From: Streptomyces griseochromogenes
GTDB lineage: Bacteria > Actinomycetota > Actinomycetes > Streptomycetales > Streptomycetaceae
Reading direction: 5' to 3'
Length of the DNA: 64,000 nucleotides
Assembly: GCF_001542625.1 (NCBI RefSeq)
Contig: NZ_CP016279.1
Coordinates: 7,130,001 to 7,194,000 of the forward strand
In this document: piece after piece, positions 42,020 to 49,677 of the stretch
Layout of the letters: each line of letters begins with the position of its first letter
Numbering within the stretch: position 1 is the stretch's first letter
Program-made: the position numbers and the translations under genes
Notes under the pieces: generated by a model
Told to the model about the DNA's origin: nothing
Databases searched by the model: none
What the model saw: the letters and a program-made list of their open reading frames with translations, nothing else

Positions 42020-43444
42020 ATGGCATACGACGACCTGCGCAGCTTCCTGGAAACGCTGGAGAAGGAGGGCCAGTTGCTGAAGATCAGCGAGGAGATCCCG
42101 GCCGAACCCGACCTTGCCGCCGCGGCCAATGCGGCCGGCCGGATCGGCGAGGGAGCCCCCGCCCTGTACTTCGACAACGTGACCGGGTTTCACGACGCCC
42201 GGATCGTCATGAACGTCCACGGGTCCTGGCGCAACCACGCCCTCGCACTCGGACTGCCTCCAGGCACCCCGGTCAAGGGCCAGGTCGAAGAGTTCGCGCG
42301 CCGCTGGGACGCCTTCCCCATCGCGCCCGAGCGTCGCGAGGACGCGCCCTGGCGTGAGAACACCGTGGCGGGCGCGGACGTCGACCTGTTCCAGATCCTC
42401 CCGCTGTTCCGTCTGAACGACGGTGACGGCGGCTTCTACCTGGACAAGTCCGCCGTCGTCTCCCGCGACCCGCAGGACCCGGATCACTTCGGCAAGCAGA
42501 ACGTCGGCATCTACCGGATCGAGGTCATCGGCCGCAACCGGCTCGCCATCCAGCCGGTTCCGATGCACGACGTGGCCCTGCATCTGCGCAAGGCCGAGGG
42601 CCTTGGCGAGGACCTGCCCATCGCGATCACCCTGGGAAACGACCCGGTGATGACCATGGTGGCCGGCATGCCGATGGGCTACGACCAGTCCGAATACGAG
42701 ATGGCCGGTGCCCTGCGGGGCGCTCCCGCACCCATCGCCACGGCACCGCTGACCGGATTCGACGTCCCGTGGGGCTCCGAGGTGGTCATCGAAGGGGTGA
42801 TCGAGAGCCGCAAGCGCCAGATCGAGGGCCCCTTCGGCGAGTTCACCGGCCATTACTCCGGCGGCCGACGGATGCCGGTGATCCGCATCGACCGCGTCTC
42901 CTACCGCACGGATCCGATCTTCGAATCGCTCTACCTGGGCATGCCGTGGACGGAGGTGGACTACCTGGTCGGAGCGAACACCTGCGTCCCGTTGCTGAAG
43001 CAGTTGCGCGCCGAATTCCCCGAAGTGCAGGCGGTCAACGCGATGTACACGCACGGCCTGTCCGTGATCATCTCCACGAAGAAGCGCTACGGCGGCTTCG
43101 CCAAGGCGGTCGGCATGCGCGCGATGACCACCCCTCACGGCCTCGGCTATGTGAGCCAGGTGATCCTCGTCGACGAGGACGTCGACCCCTTCAACCTGCC
43201 GCAGGTGATGTGGGCGATGTCGTGCAAGGTCAATCCCGCGGACGATGTGGTCGTCATCCCGAACCTGTCCGTCATGGAACTGGCACCGGCCGCCTCCCCG
43301 GTCGGCATCACCAGCAAGATGATCATCGATGCCACGACGCCCGTCTCGCCGGACGACCGCGGCAACTTCAGTACGCCGGTACGCGATCTGCCGGAGACCA
43401 AGGAGTGGACCGAGCGCCTCCGGTCTCTGATCGCCGCCCGCTGA
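42020..43444 (+). CDS. vdcC: UbiD-family decarboxylase, vanillate/4-hydroxybenzoate type
   Basis: 474 residues, the length of VdcC-type non-oxidative aromatic acid decarboxylases. Visible features: N-terminal DDLRSFLETLEKEGQLLKI, the prFMN/metal-binding stretch NVGIYRIEVIGRNRLAIQ, EVVIEGVIESRKRQIEGPFGEFTGHYSGGRRMPV with the conserved E-x-P-F-G-E-F-T-G, and a Glu-rich catalytic region. It converts vanillate to guaiacol or hydroxybenzoate to phenol by family. It needs the cofactor from vdcB and is probably complexed with vdcD. ATG at 42020. Confidence 0.93.
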   Translation: MAYDDLRSFLETLEKEGQLLKISEEIPAEPDLAAAANAAGRIGEGAPALYFDNVTGFHDARIVMNVHGSWRNHALALGLPPGTPVKGQVEEFARRWDAFPIAPERREDAPWRENTVAGADVDLFQILPLFRLNDGDGGFYLDKSAVVSRDPQDPDHFGKQNVGIYRIEVIGRNRLAIQPVPMHDVALHLRKAEGLGEDLPIAITLGNDPVMTMVAGMPMGYDQSEYEMAGALRGAPAPIATAPLTGFDVPWGSEVVIEGVIESRKRQIEGPFGEFTGHYSGGRRMPVIRIDRVSYRTDPIFESLYLGMPWTEVDYLVGANTCVPLLKQLRAEFPEVQAVNAMYTHGLSVIISTKKRYGGFAKAVGMRAMTTPHGLGYVSQVILVDEDVDPFNLPQVMWAMSCKVNPADDVVVIPNLSVMELAPAASPVGITSKMIIDATTPVSPDDRGNFSTPVRDLPETKEWTERLRSLIAAR

Positions 43445-43465
43445 GAACAGCCGAGGAACCCACTG

Positions 43466-43705
43466 ATGGAATCCCCCCTGATCTGCCCCCGTTGTGCACA
43501 CGACATCATCGAGACCATCACCACCTCCCCGGTCCCCGGTGCGTGGGACGTGCTCCAGTGCGGCCGCTGTCTCTACATGTGGCGCACCACCGAACCCGCC
43601 CGCCGAACCCGGCGCGACGCCTACCCCGTTGAGTTCCGGTTGACCCCGGCGGACATCGACAACTCCCCGGAGGTGCCCGCCATCCCGCCTCTGCAAGCCC
43701 ACTGA
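43466..43705 (+). CDS. vdcD: decarboxylase accessory subunit D
   Basis: 79 residues. Starts ESPLICPRCAHDIIETITTSPVPGAWDVLQCGRCLYMWRTTEPA, with two CxxC pairs (CPRC, CGRC), a zinc-ribbon-like subunit, and ends FRLTPADIDNSPEVPAIPPL. This is the small VdcD/ShdD-type protein always third in vdcBCD operons. ATG at 43466 follows GAGGAA. The IS110 element begins about 105 bases downstream. Confidence 0.9.
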   Translation: MESPLICPRCAHDIIETITTSPVPGAWDVLQCGRCLYMWRTTEPARRTRRDAYPVEFRLTPADIDNSPEVPAIPPLQAH

Positions 43706-43833
43706 GCCGGCCGCTCACGCCAACGACCACGCCCCGCGGCCCACGCCACCAGGCACGCGGAAGACGTTCGTCACGACGCCACACCGACCGGACCCGAGGC
43801 CGCGGCGACGCCCCCCCCATTACCGTCTTCGTG

Positions 43834-44030
43834 GCCCCGCAACGGGGTTACCGGCCTTCGGAGTTGGCATGACTGCCTCCCCTTGTCGAGTGCATGGCCT
43901 GGGGGGTGGTGTCACCAGCTCCGGAGGCACTGACAGACCGCTGATTAGGGGCATGACCACCGGCCTTTCCCCAGGTCGGGAGGCTCTTCGTAATGTGGAT
44001 GTGGCGATCAGTGCCGTGGCAGGGCCGGAC
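43834..44030 (+). ncRNA. candidate bridge RNA in the IS110 left end
   Basis: IS110 elements encode a bridge RNA whose two loops pair with target and donor DNA; in the IS110 subgroup it lies upstream of the transposase. Here three hairpins can be drawn: CCCCG/CGGGG (43835-43847), TGCCTCC/GGAGGCA (43874-43880 with 43923-43929, enclosing a 42-base loop) and CCGGCC/GGTCGG (43960-43965 with 43974-43979, 8-base loop). Loop-to-DNA pairing could not be verified by eye. Confidence 0.45.
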
Positions 44031-44054
44031 GAGTACGACCGGAGGACACTGCAC

Positions 44055-45257
44055 GTGATCGACACCCGCGACATCGACGTCTACCTCGGCCTGGACGTGG
44101 GCAAGGGCGAACACCACGCCACCGCCGTCACCCCGGCCGGCAAGAAAGCCTTCGACAAGCGGCTGCCCAACAGCGAGCCCAAACTCCGTGAGGTCTTCGC
44201 GAAACTGCAGGCCAAGCACGGCACCGTCCTCGTGGTCGTCGACCAGCCGGCCACGATCGGGGCCCTGCCGCTGGCCGTCGCCCGCGACATGGGCTGCCAG
44301 GTCGCCTATCTGCCCGGCCTCACGATGCGGCGGATAGCCGACCTCTACCCCGGCGAGGCCAAGACCGACGCCCGCGACGCATTCATCATCGCGGACGCAG
44401 CCCGCGCCATGCCGCACACCTTGCGCTCGCTCGACCTGGACGACGCCACCGTCGCCGAGCTGGAGATGATCGTCGGCTTCGACGACGACCTCGCCGCCGA
44501 AGCCACCCGACTGTCCAACCGGCTCCGCGGCCTGTTCACCCAGGTCCACCCTCACCTCGAACGCGTCCTGGGCCCGCGCATGCAGCACCCCGCCGTGCTG
44601 AAACTGCTCAGCCAGTTCGGCTCCCCAGCCCAGATCCGCAAGGCCGGACGCCGAAGGCTGATCACCCTGATCCGCCCCAAGGCTCCCAGGATGACGGAAC
44701 GGCTGATCGACGAGGTCTTCACCGCACTCGACGAACAGACGGTCATCGTCCCGGGCACGGACGCAGCCGCGCTGATCGTCCCCAGCCTGGCCGACTCGCT
44801 CCAAGCAGTCCTCGACCAGCGCAAACTCCTCGCTCACCGGATCGAGGAACTCCTGGAGGCCCACCCTCTTTCCCAGGTCCTGATGTCCATGCCCGGCATC
44901 GGCATCAGGACCGGAGCCCGCATCCTCATCGACGTCGGCGACGGCACCAACTTCCCGTCCGCCGCCCACTTGGCCGCCTACGCCGGCCTCGCCCCGGCAA
45001 CGAGAAGCTCGGGCTCCTCGATCCGCGGCGAACAGCCCTCCCGCCGGGGAAACAAGCAGCTCAAGCGGGCTTTCTTCCTCTCCGCCTTCGCTGCCCTGGC
45101 CGACCCGACCTCCCGCACCTACTACGACAAGAAGATCGCCCAGGGAAAGCACCACACCCAAGCCCTCCTCTGCCTCGCCAGACGTCGGGCCGACGTGCTC
45201 TTCGCCATGCTCCGCGACGGCACCTTCTACCAACCCCCAACCCCGATCACCCCTTGA
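44055..45257 (+). CDS. IS110-family DEDD transposase/recombinase
   Basis: 400 residues, normal for the family. The N-terminal RuvC-like DEDD domain shows YLGLDVGKGEHHATAV, VLVVVDQPATIGAL, and LYPGEAKTDARDAFIIADAAR. The C-terminal transposase_20 domain shows MSMPGIGIRTGARILIDVGD, LAAYAGLAPATRSSGSSIRGEQPSRRGNKQLKRAFFLSAF with the catalytic Ser region. GTG at 44055 with GGAGG upstream; the frame extending to 43869 runs through the noncoding RNA region. No frame damage, so it is probably active. Confidence 0.93.
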   Translation: MIDTRDIDVYLGLDVGKGEHHATAVTPAGKKAFDKRLPNSEPKLREVFAKLQAKHGTVLVVVDQPATIGALPLAVARDMGCQVAYLPGLTMRRIADLYPGEAKTDARDAFIIADAARAMPHTLRSLDLDDATVAELEMIVGFDDDLAAEATRLSNRLRGLFTQVHPHLERVLGPRMQHPAVLKLLSQFGSPAQIRKAGRRRLITLIRPKAPRMTERLIDEVFTALDEQTVIVPGTDAAALIVPSLADSLQAVLDQRKLLAHRIEELLEAHPLSQVLMSMPGIGIRTGARILIDVGDGTNFPSAAHLAAYAGLAPATRSSGSSIRGEQPSRRGNKQLKRAFFLSAFAALADPTSRTYYDKKIAQGKHHTQALLCLARRRADVLFAMLRDGTFYQPPTPITP

Positions 45258-45327
45258 CCAAAGTCATAGGGGCACCCCCCCCGGGGGGCCGACAGCCGAC
45301 CTGCCCGCAACAGAACAGGAACCAACG

Positions 45328-46794
45328 TTGAACTCCACCATCCTTGATGACGCGCCATGGCAGGGCCGACTCTTCACCGGTTCATGGTGTGACGCCCACG
45401 GCGGAGTGAACACGGTCCTCGAACCCGCGACCGGAGCCCCCCTCGCCACCGTGGGCGCCGCCGGCATCGAGGACCTGACCCACTCGGTCGAGCAGGCGCG
45501 CGATGCCCAACGCTCATGGGCAGCGGCCCCGTACAGCGTACGCGCCGCGGTACTGCGCCGCGCGGGCGAACTGTGGCAGCAACACAGCCAGGAGACCGCA
45601 CGCTGGCTGATCCGCGAAGCCGGCGCCACTCGCGCCAAAGCAGCGTACGAGGTCCAGGGCGCAGCAGCCGAGTGCTTCGAGGCGTCCAGCCTGCCCTCAC
45701 TTCCGCTCGGTGAAGTGATCCCCAGCGAACGTGCCTGGATGAGCATGACCCGCAGGGTCCCGGTAGGCGTGGTCGCCGTGATCGCTCCGTTCAACGCTCC
45801 CCTGAAGCTCGCCATCCGCTCGGTGGCACCGGCCCTTGCCCTCGGCAACGCCGTCGTCCTCAAACCGGATCCGCGCACCGCCGTATCGGGCGGTGTGACG
45901 ATCGCCCGCATCTTCGAGGAAGCGGGGCTGCCAGCAGGAGTCCTGCACGTGCTGCCCGGCGGAGGGGACATCGGCTCGGCGCTGGTGGACCACCCGGCTG
46001 TGCGCGCCGTTTCCTTCACCGGATCCACCGCCGCGGGCCGCGCGGTCGGGCAGATCGCCGCGCGTCGCTTCATCCATACCCACCTCGAACTGGGCGGCAA
46101 CAACGCGCTGATCGTCTTGGAGGATGCCGATCTCGACCGAGCTGTCGGTGCGGCGATGCAGGGCACGTTCTTCCATCAAGGGCAGGTCTGCATGGCCAGC
46201 GGTCGGCACCTGGTGCACGAGTCGATCTACGAGGAGTTCGTACAGCTGCTCGCCGAACGCACCGCGCAACTGACCGTTGGTGACCCAACCGTTGAAGACG
46301 TCGCGCTGGGGCCGATCATCGACGAGCGGCAGCGCGACAAGATCCACGCACTCGTCACCAGCAGCGTCAACGCCGGCGCCACGCTCAAGACCGGCGGCAG
46401 CTTCGAGGGCCTCTTCTACCGGCCGGCCGTGCTGGCGGACAGCGGCCCGGGAATCCCCGCATACGACAGCGAAGTCTTCGGCCCAGTGGCCGCAGTCGCC
46501 CGCTTCAGCACTCTCGATGAGGCCGCCCACCTGGCCGCAGCCAGCGAGTACGGACTCTCCCTGGGCATCCTCACCTCCGACGTCGCCGCCGGACTGGCGC
46601 TGGCCGAACGCATCCCGACGGGAACGGCTCACATCAACGACCAGACGATCAACGACGAGGCCAACGCACCGTTCGGCGGCATGTTCGATTCGGGAACCGC
46701 GACGCGCTTCGGCGGCGCCCAGGCCAACATCGAGGCTTACACCGAAACTCGATGGATGACCGTCCGTCAGGAAATTCCTGGCTATGCGATGTAG
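45328..46794 (+). CDS. aldehyde dehydrogenase, benzaldehyde/vanillin type
   Basis: 488 residues. NAD(P)-binding VVLKPDPRTAVSGG and SFTGSTAAGRAVG, general base E254 (LELGGNN), nucleophile C288 (FFHQGQVCMASGRH) and the PFGGMFDSG end are all intact. The closest pattern is benzaldehyde/vanillin dehydrogenase. TTG at 45328 follows AGGAACC. Vanillin to vanillate would directly feed vdcBCD, so these were probably one cluster before the IS110 insertion separated them. It may now depend on its own or an IS-supplied promoter. Confidence 0.85.
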   Translation: MNSTILDDAPWQGRLFTGSWCDAHGGVNTVLEPATGAPLATVGAAGIEDLTHSVEQARDAQRSWAAAPYSVRAAVLRRAGELWQQHSQETARWLIREAGATRAKAAYEVQGAAAECFEASSLPSLPLGEVIPSERAWMSMTRRVPVGVVAVIAPFNAPLKLAIRSVAPALALGNAVVLKPDPRTAVSGGVTIARIFEEAGLPAGVLHVLPGGGDIGSALVDHPAVRAVSFTGSTAAGRAVGQIAARRFIHTHLELGGNNALIVLEDADLDRAVGAAMQGTFFHQGQVCMASGRHLVHESIYEEFVQLLAERTAQLTVGDPTVEDVALGPIIDERQRDKIHALVTSSVNAGATLKTGGSFEGLFYRPAVLADSGPGIPAYDSEVFGPVAAVARFSTLDEAAHLAAASEYGLSLGILTSDVAAGLALAERIPTGTAHINDQTINDEANAPFGGMFDSGTATRFGGAQANIEAYTETRWMTVRQEIPGYAM

Positions 46795-47184
46795 CAACCA
46801 GGAGGAGCCGAGAGCCTCAACCCTGGGCCAGCCGGACAATGCTCCTGGGCAACGGCCTGTCTGCCGCATCCATCGCGGGTCGACTGGCACACCTGACTCC
46901 TGGAACCACGCGGCACGCCCACCCGCCCTCTGCGTAAGCACACCGCGCGCCAGGTCGATTGACCAAGATCCGCACCAATCCCGGACCATTATGCAACCCG
47001 ACGGTCCAAGACGGTCGTTTCCGCAGGCCAATGCAGCGGCCTGCTCGTACCACCAGCAGACGAAGAACCTGGCGTTCCGCCAATGCTGCCAAGCATGGCC
47101 GCTTGGCACCACGAGATTGTCGGCCACTCTGCCTCATCGGCTCAGTCATCAAACCGCCTGACAAGGTTGCTGCTCGCACGGCGG
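46795..47184. other. gap without a recognised gene
   Basis: A minus-strand frame (FVCWWYEQAAALACGNDRLGPSG) is open but unassignable, with no start signal. It ends at the intact yjbQ 3' end, the proposed boundary of the accessory region. Confidence 0.4.
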
Positions 47185-47246
47185 TCACCCCAGGAAGCTC
47201 AACCGCACCCGACGGTCTGTGTTATTCGTGTTCGTGTCCACGAGAC
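47185..47246 (-). repeat. yjbQ 3' end, parental copy D of the dispersed repeat
   Basis: The 3' end of the intact gene (DTNTNNTDRRVRLSFLG, stop) matches copies A, B and C over roughly 55 bases. It lacks the extra upstream block those three share, so A-C are more alike to one another than to this copy. Confidence 0.7.
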
Positions 47247-47607
47247 ACACCGATTGCCAGGTGCCCAGCTCCAGTCGTCCGCCGATGACCGGAAGGGTCG
47301 CGTGCGGTGGGACGATCGCCGGGAGGACGTGGTCGCGGCCGTGACCCGGGCTGCCGTGCCGGTGCTGCCAGCGGTCGTCGGCCGGGAGCAGGCCGTGCAG
47401 GGTGGCCAGGAGGTCGTCGTCGCTGCCGGAGCCCGTCTCGATGACGGCGACACCGGCGGTCGCGTGGGGCACGAAGACGTTCAGCAGTCCGTCGCGGCCG
47501 GCCGCCGCCTCGCGCAGGAAGTCCTCGCAGTCGGAGGTCAGGTCGACGACCCGCTCCCGGGAACCGGTGGCGACGTTCAGCATCCGAGTGGTGAAGGCAT
47601 CTGGCAT
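47185..47607 (-). CDS. yjbQ: YjbQ (UPF0047) family protein
   Basis: 140 residues from ATG at 47607 (another ATG at 47616 is possible). The family pattern is complete: GLLNVFVPHATAGVAVIE with the conserved His, DDLLATLHGLLPADDRWQHRHGSPGHGRDHVLPAIVPPHATLPV, LGTWQSVCLVDTNTNNTDRRVRLSFLG. YjbQ proteins have a weak thiamin-phosphate synthase activity when overproduced; their true role is unclear. Its last 18 codons recur as orphan fragments at 3.0, 22.2 and 33.2 kb, all in this orientation. Confidence 0.92.
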   Translation of the reverse strand: MPDAFTTRMLNVATGSRERVVDLTSDCEDFLREAAAGRDGLLNVFVPHATAGVAVIETGSGSDDDLLATLHGLLPADDRWQHRHGSPGHGRDHVLPAIVPPHATLPVIGGRLELGTWQSVCLVDTNTNNTDRRVRLSFLG

Positions 47608-47693
47608 GGCCCCCATCCTGGCTCATGCGCCGGGATTCATCTGTCGTGACGCGACCGTTTCACGAGACGAGGGGTCCACAGGGCGAGACACCG

Positions 47694-47730
47694 TTGACCT
47701 CGGCGCGCCCACCTGGCTACTTTCTGCCGC
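47694..47730 (+). promoter_or_regulatory. promoter of the leader peptide and sulfur transporter operon
   Basis: TTGACC (47694-47699), an 18-base spacer and TACTTT (47718-47723) form a good promoter. Transcription would start about 7 bases on, at or next to the ATG of the leader peptide (47731), so the message is probably leaderless. Confidence 0.6.
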
Positions 47731-47814
47731 ATGTTGCGTTCAGCCCTGCTCACCACGCGCGGTCACATCGACCTGCTGCGGGTGGCCTCCGCCGCGTGTC
47801 ACCGCGGCCGCTGA
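47731..47814 (+). CDS. regulatory leader peptide (actinobacterial HIDLLRVASAAC type)
   Basis: A 27-residue peptide, MLRSALLTTRGHIDLLRVA then SAACHRGR and stop. It matches the 'putative leader peptide' family found before sulfur-assimilation and sulfonate transport operons in Streptomyces (consensus RRHIDLLRVASAxC). There is no Shine-Dalgarno site, consistent with a leaderless start. The conserved Cys near the end suggests that ribosome stalling at Cys under cysteine shortage sets expression of the downstream ssu-like genes. That mechanism is inferred. Confidence 0.85.
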   Translation: MLRSALLTTRGHIDLLRVASAACHRGR

Positions 47815-47957
47815 CGCCTCCTTCGCATCCTCTCTTCAGCACGGTCTGCCGCCGTACCCGCACGTCATCTGTGATCCGCCCCTGAGGCGGGCGTGACGCG
47901 GCGGCATCGAGCCGTACCCCTTCACCCCCGCTCTCCTTCCTTCGCCGTGGAGCATCC
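47815..47957 (+). promoter_or_regulatory. possible attenuator between leader peptide and transporter
   Basis: TGCCGCC (about 47849) can pair with GGCGGCA (about 47914), enclosing a CCGCC/GGCGG hairpin near 47877-47891. Alternative pairings with the leader peptide's own sequence would be needed for stalling-controlled attenuation. GTGGAG before the permease ATG is the ribosome site. Confidence 0.35.
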
Positions 47958-48860
47958 ATGAGCATCAGCCATGCCCCACCCAACTCCCTCGAACCCGATA
48001 TGTGCGGTATATCGAAGTCCGCCGACGCCGGATCGGACGATGCCGGGCACGCGGCACCGGACCTCCAGCGCCTCGTCCCCGCCTCCTCCCGCCGCACCCG
48101 CGTCCCGCGCTGGCTGCGGCGCACCGCCGGCCCGCTCCTGCTGCTCGTCCTCTGGCAACTGCTCAATACCACAGGAGCGTTGGCCTCGGACGTGCTCGCC
48201 CCGCCGGGCCGGATCGCCCAGGTCGGCTGGGATCTGGTCGCCGACGGTTCGCTCCCCTCGGCCATGGGCACCTCGCTCCGGCGTGTGGCAGCCGGGCTGC
48301 TGTTCGGCACCGCGACCGGCACCGGACTCGCCCTGGTCTCCGGTCTGTTCCGGGTCGGCGAGGATCTGGTGGACGCGCCGGTGCAGATGCTGCGGACGGT
48401 GCCGTTCGTCGGTCTCATCCCTCTGTTCATCATCTGGTTCGGCATCGGCGAGGCCCCGAAGATCGCGATCATCACGCTCGGCGTGACGTTCCCTCTGTAT
48501 CTCAACGTGTACGCCGGCATCCGCAGCGTCGATTCCCAACTCATGGAGACCGGTGAGTCGTTGGGGCTGTCCCGGTGGGGGCTGGTGCGCCACGTGGTGC
48601 TCCCGGGCGCGCTGCCCGGAGCACTCACCGGGCTGCGCTACTCGCTCGGCATCGCCTGGCTCGCGCTGGTCTTCGCCGAGCAGGTCAACGCCGACGCCGG
48701 CATCGGCTTCCTGATGGTGCAGGCGCGTGACTTCCTGCGGACCGATGTGATCGTGGTCTGCCTGATCGTCTACGCCTTCCTCGGCCTGCTCGCCGACTTC
48801 ATCGTCCGCTCCCTCGAAAGGCTGCTGCTCCAATGGCGACCGACGTTCACCGGCCGGTGA
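47958..48860 (+). CDS. ssuC: SsuC-type ABC transporter permease
   Basis: 300 residues: a 55-residue polar N-terminus, then six membrane helices with the permease EAA loop (MLRTVPFVGLIPLFIIWFGIGEAPKIAII before it, and ETGESLGLSRWGLVRHVVLPGALPGALTGLRYSLG). The sequence is of the SsuC/TauC/NrtB aliphatic-sulfonate/nitrate group; the leader peptide favours a sulfur compound. ATG at 47958. It overlaps the ATPase gene by 28 bases. Confidence 0.9.
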   Translation: MSISHAPPNSLEPDMCGISKSADAGSDDAGHAAPDLQRLVPASSRRTRVPRWLRRTAGPLLLLVLWQLLNTTGALASDVLAPPGRIAQVGWDLVADGSLPSAMGTSLRRVAAGLLFGTATGTGLALVSGLFRVGEDLVDAPVQMLRTVPFVGLIPLFIIWFGIGEAPKIAIITLGVTFPLYLNVYAGIRSVDSQLMETGESLGLSRWGLVRHVVLPGALPGALTGLRYSLGIAWLALVFAEQVNADAGIGFLMVQARDFLRTDVIVVCLIVYAFLGLLADFIVRSLERLLLQWRPTFTGR

Positions 48861-49588
48861 GCCCCGCGGCCACCCGTGCCGCCAAGGCCGTGCATGTCGA
48901 GGGGCTGACCCGGTCCTTCGACGGCCGTGCCGTCATCGACGACCTCCGACTCGGCATCGAGCCCGGCGAGTTCGTCGCCCTGCTCGGGGCCAGCGGCTGC
49001 GGCAAGTCGACACTGCTGCGCGTCCTCGCCGGTCTGGACCGGGACATCGAGGGCACGGTCCTCGTCCCCCGGCGCCGGGCCGTCGCCTTCCAGGCGCCCC
49101 GGCTGATGCCGTGGAAGAAGGTGTGGCGCAATGTGCTGCTCGGCCTGCCCGGACGTCCCGAACGCGCCGTCGCCGAGCGGGCGTTGGACGAGGTCGGACT
49201 CGGCCACCGTGGCAACACCTGGCCGAGGACGCTCTCCGGCGGCGAGGCGCAGCGGGCCTCCCTGGCCCGTGCGCTGGTGCGCGAGCCCGATCTGCTGCTG
49301 CTCGACGAGCCGTTCGGCGCGCTCGACGCGCTCACCCGGATCAAGGCGCAGCGTCTGGTCGGCGAGTTGTGGCAGCGCCGTGGCTGTGCCGTGCTGCTGG
49401 TCACGCACGACGTCGAGGAGGCGGTGCTGCTCGCCGACCGCGTCCTGGTGATGGACGGCGGCCGCATCGCCCACGAGCAGCGCATCGATCTGGACCGGCC
49501 GCGCGAGATCACCGACCCCGGGTTCGCCGGCCTGCGCGCCGCGCTGCTGGAACGACTCGGTGTCCGCACGGGCCCCGAAGCCTCCTGA
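48833..49588 (+). CDS. ssuB: SsuB-type ABC transporter ATPase
   Basis: 251 residues with Walker A GASGCGKST, Q-loop AFQAPRLMPWKKVWRNVLLGL, signature LSGGEAQRASLARALV, Walker B LLLLDEPFGALD and H-loop VTHDVEEAVLLADRV, typical of the SsuB/TauB group. It energises import with the permease and lipoprotein of the same operon. Its start lies inside the permease gene, so translation is coupled. Confidence 0.92.
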   Translation: MATDVHRPVSPAATRAAKAVHVEGLTRSFDGRAVIDDLRLGIEPGEFVALLGASGCGKSTLLRVLAGLDRDIEGTVLVPRRRAVAFQAPRLMPWKKVWRNVLLGLPGRPERAVAERALDEVGLGHRGNTWPRTLSGGEAQRASLARALVREPDLLLLDEPFGALDALTRIKAQRLVGELWQRRGCAVLLVTHDVEEAVLLADRVLVMDGGRIAHEQRIDLDRPREITDPGFAGLRAALLERLGVRTGPEAS

Positions 49589-49677
49589 ACACCACGCTCT
49601 CCCCCGGGCTCTCCCGAACGAATTCCCCCAGCCGAACTCCCCCAACCGATTTCCCCCGGACCACGAACGGAACCACC

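Larger units (their letters stand above)
43811..45282 (+). mobile_element. IS110-family insertion sequence, apparently intact
   Basis: About 1.47 kb between two runs of eight C (43811-43818 and 45275-45282), which may be the recombined core copies. IS110 elements lack long terminal repeats and make no classical target duplication. It holds a roughly 235-base structured left noncoding part, then one full-length transposase gene. Removing it would join CGACGCCCCCCCC to CGGGGGGCCGAC, a C/G palindrome. The exact ends are inferred. Confidence 0.65.

Noticed and set aside
47625..47885. 86-codon plus-strand frame overlapping the leader peptide
   Set aside because: A different frame gives the well-known leader peptide at 47731-47814; the longer frame has no family and no ribosome site.
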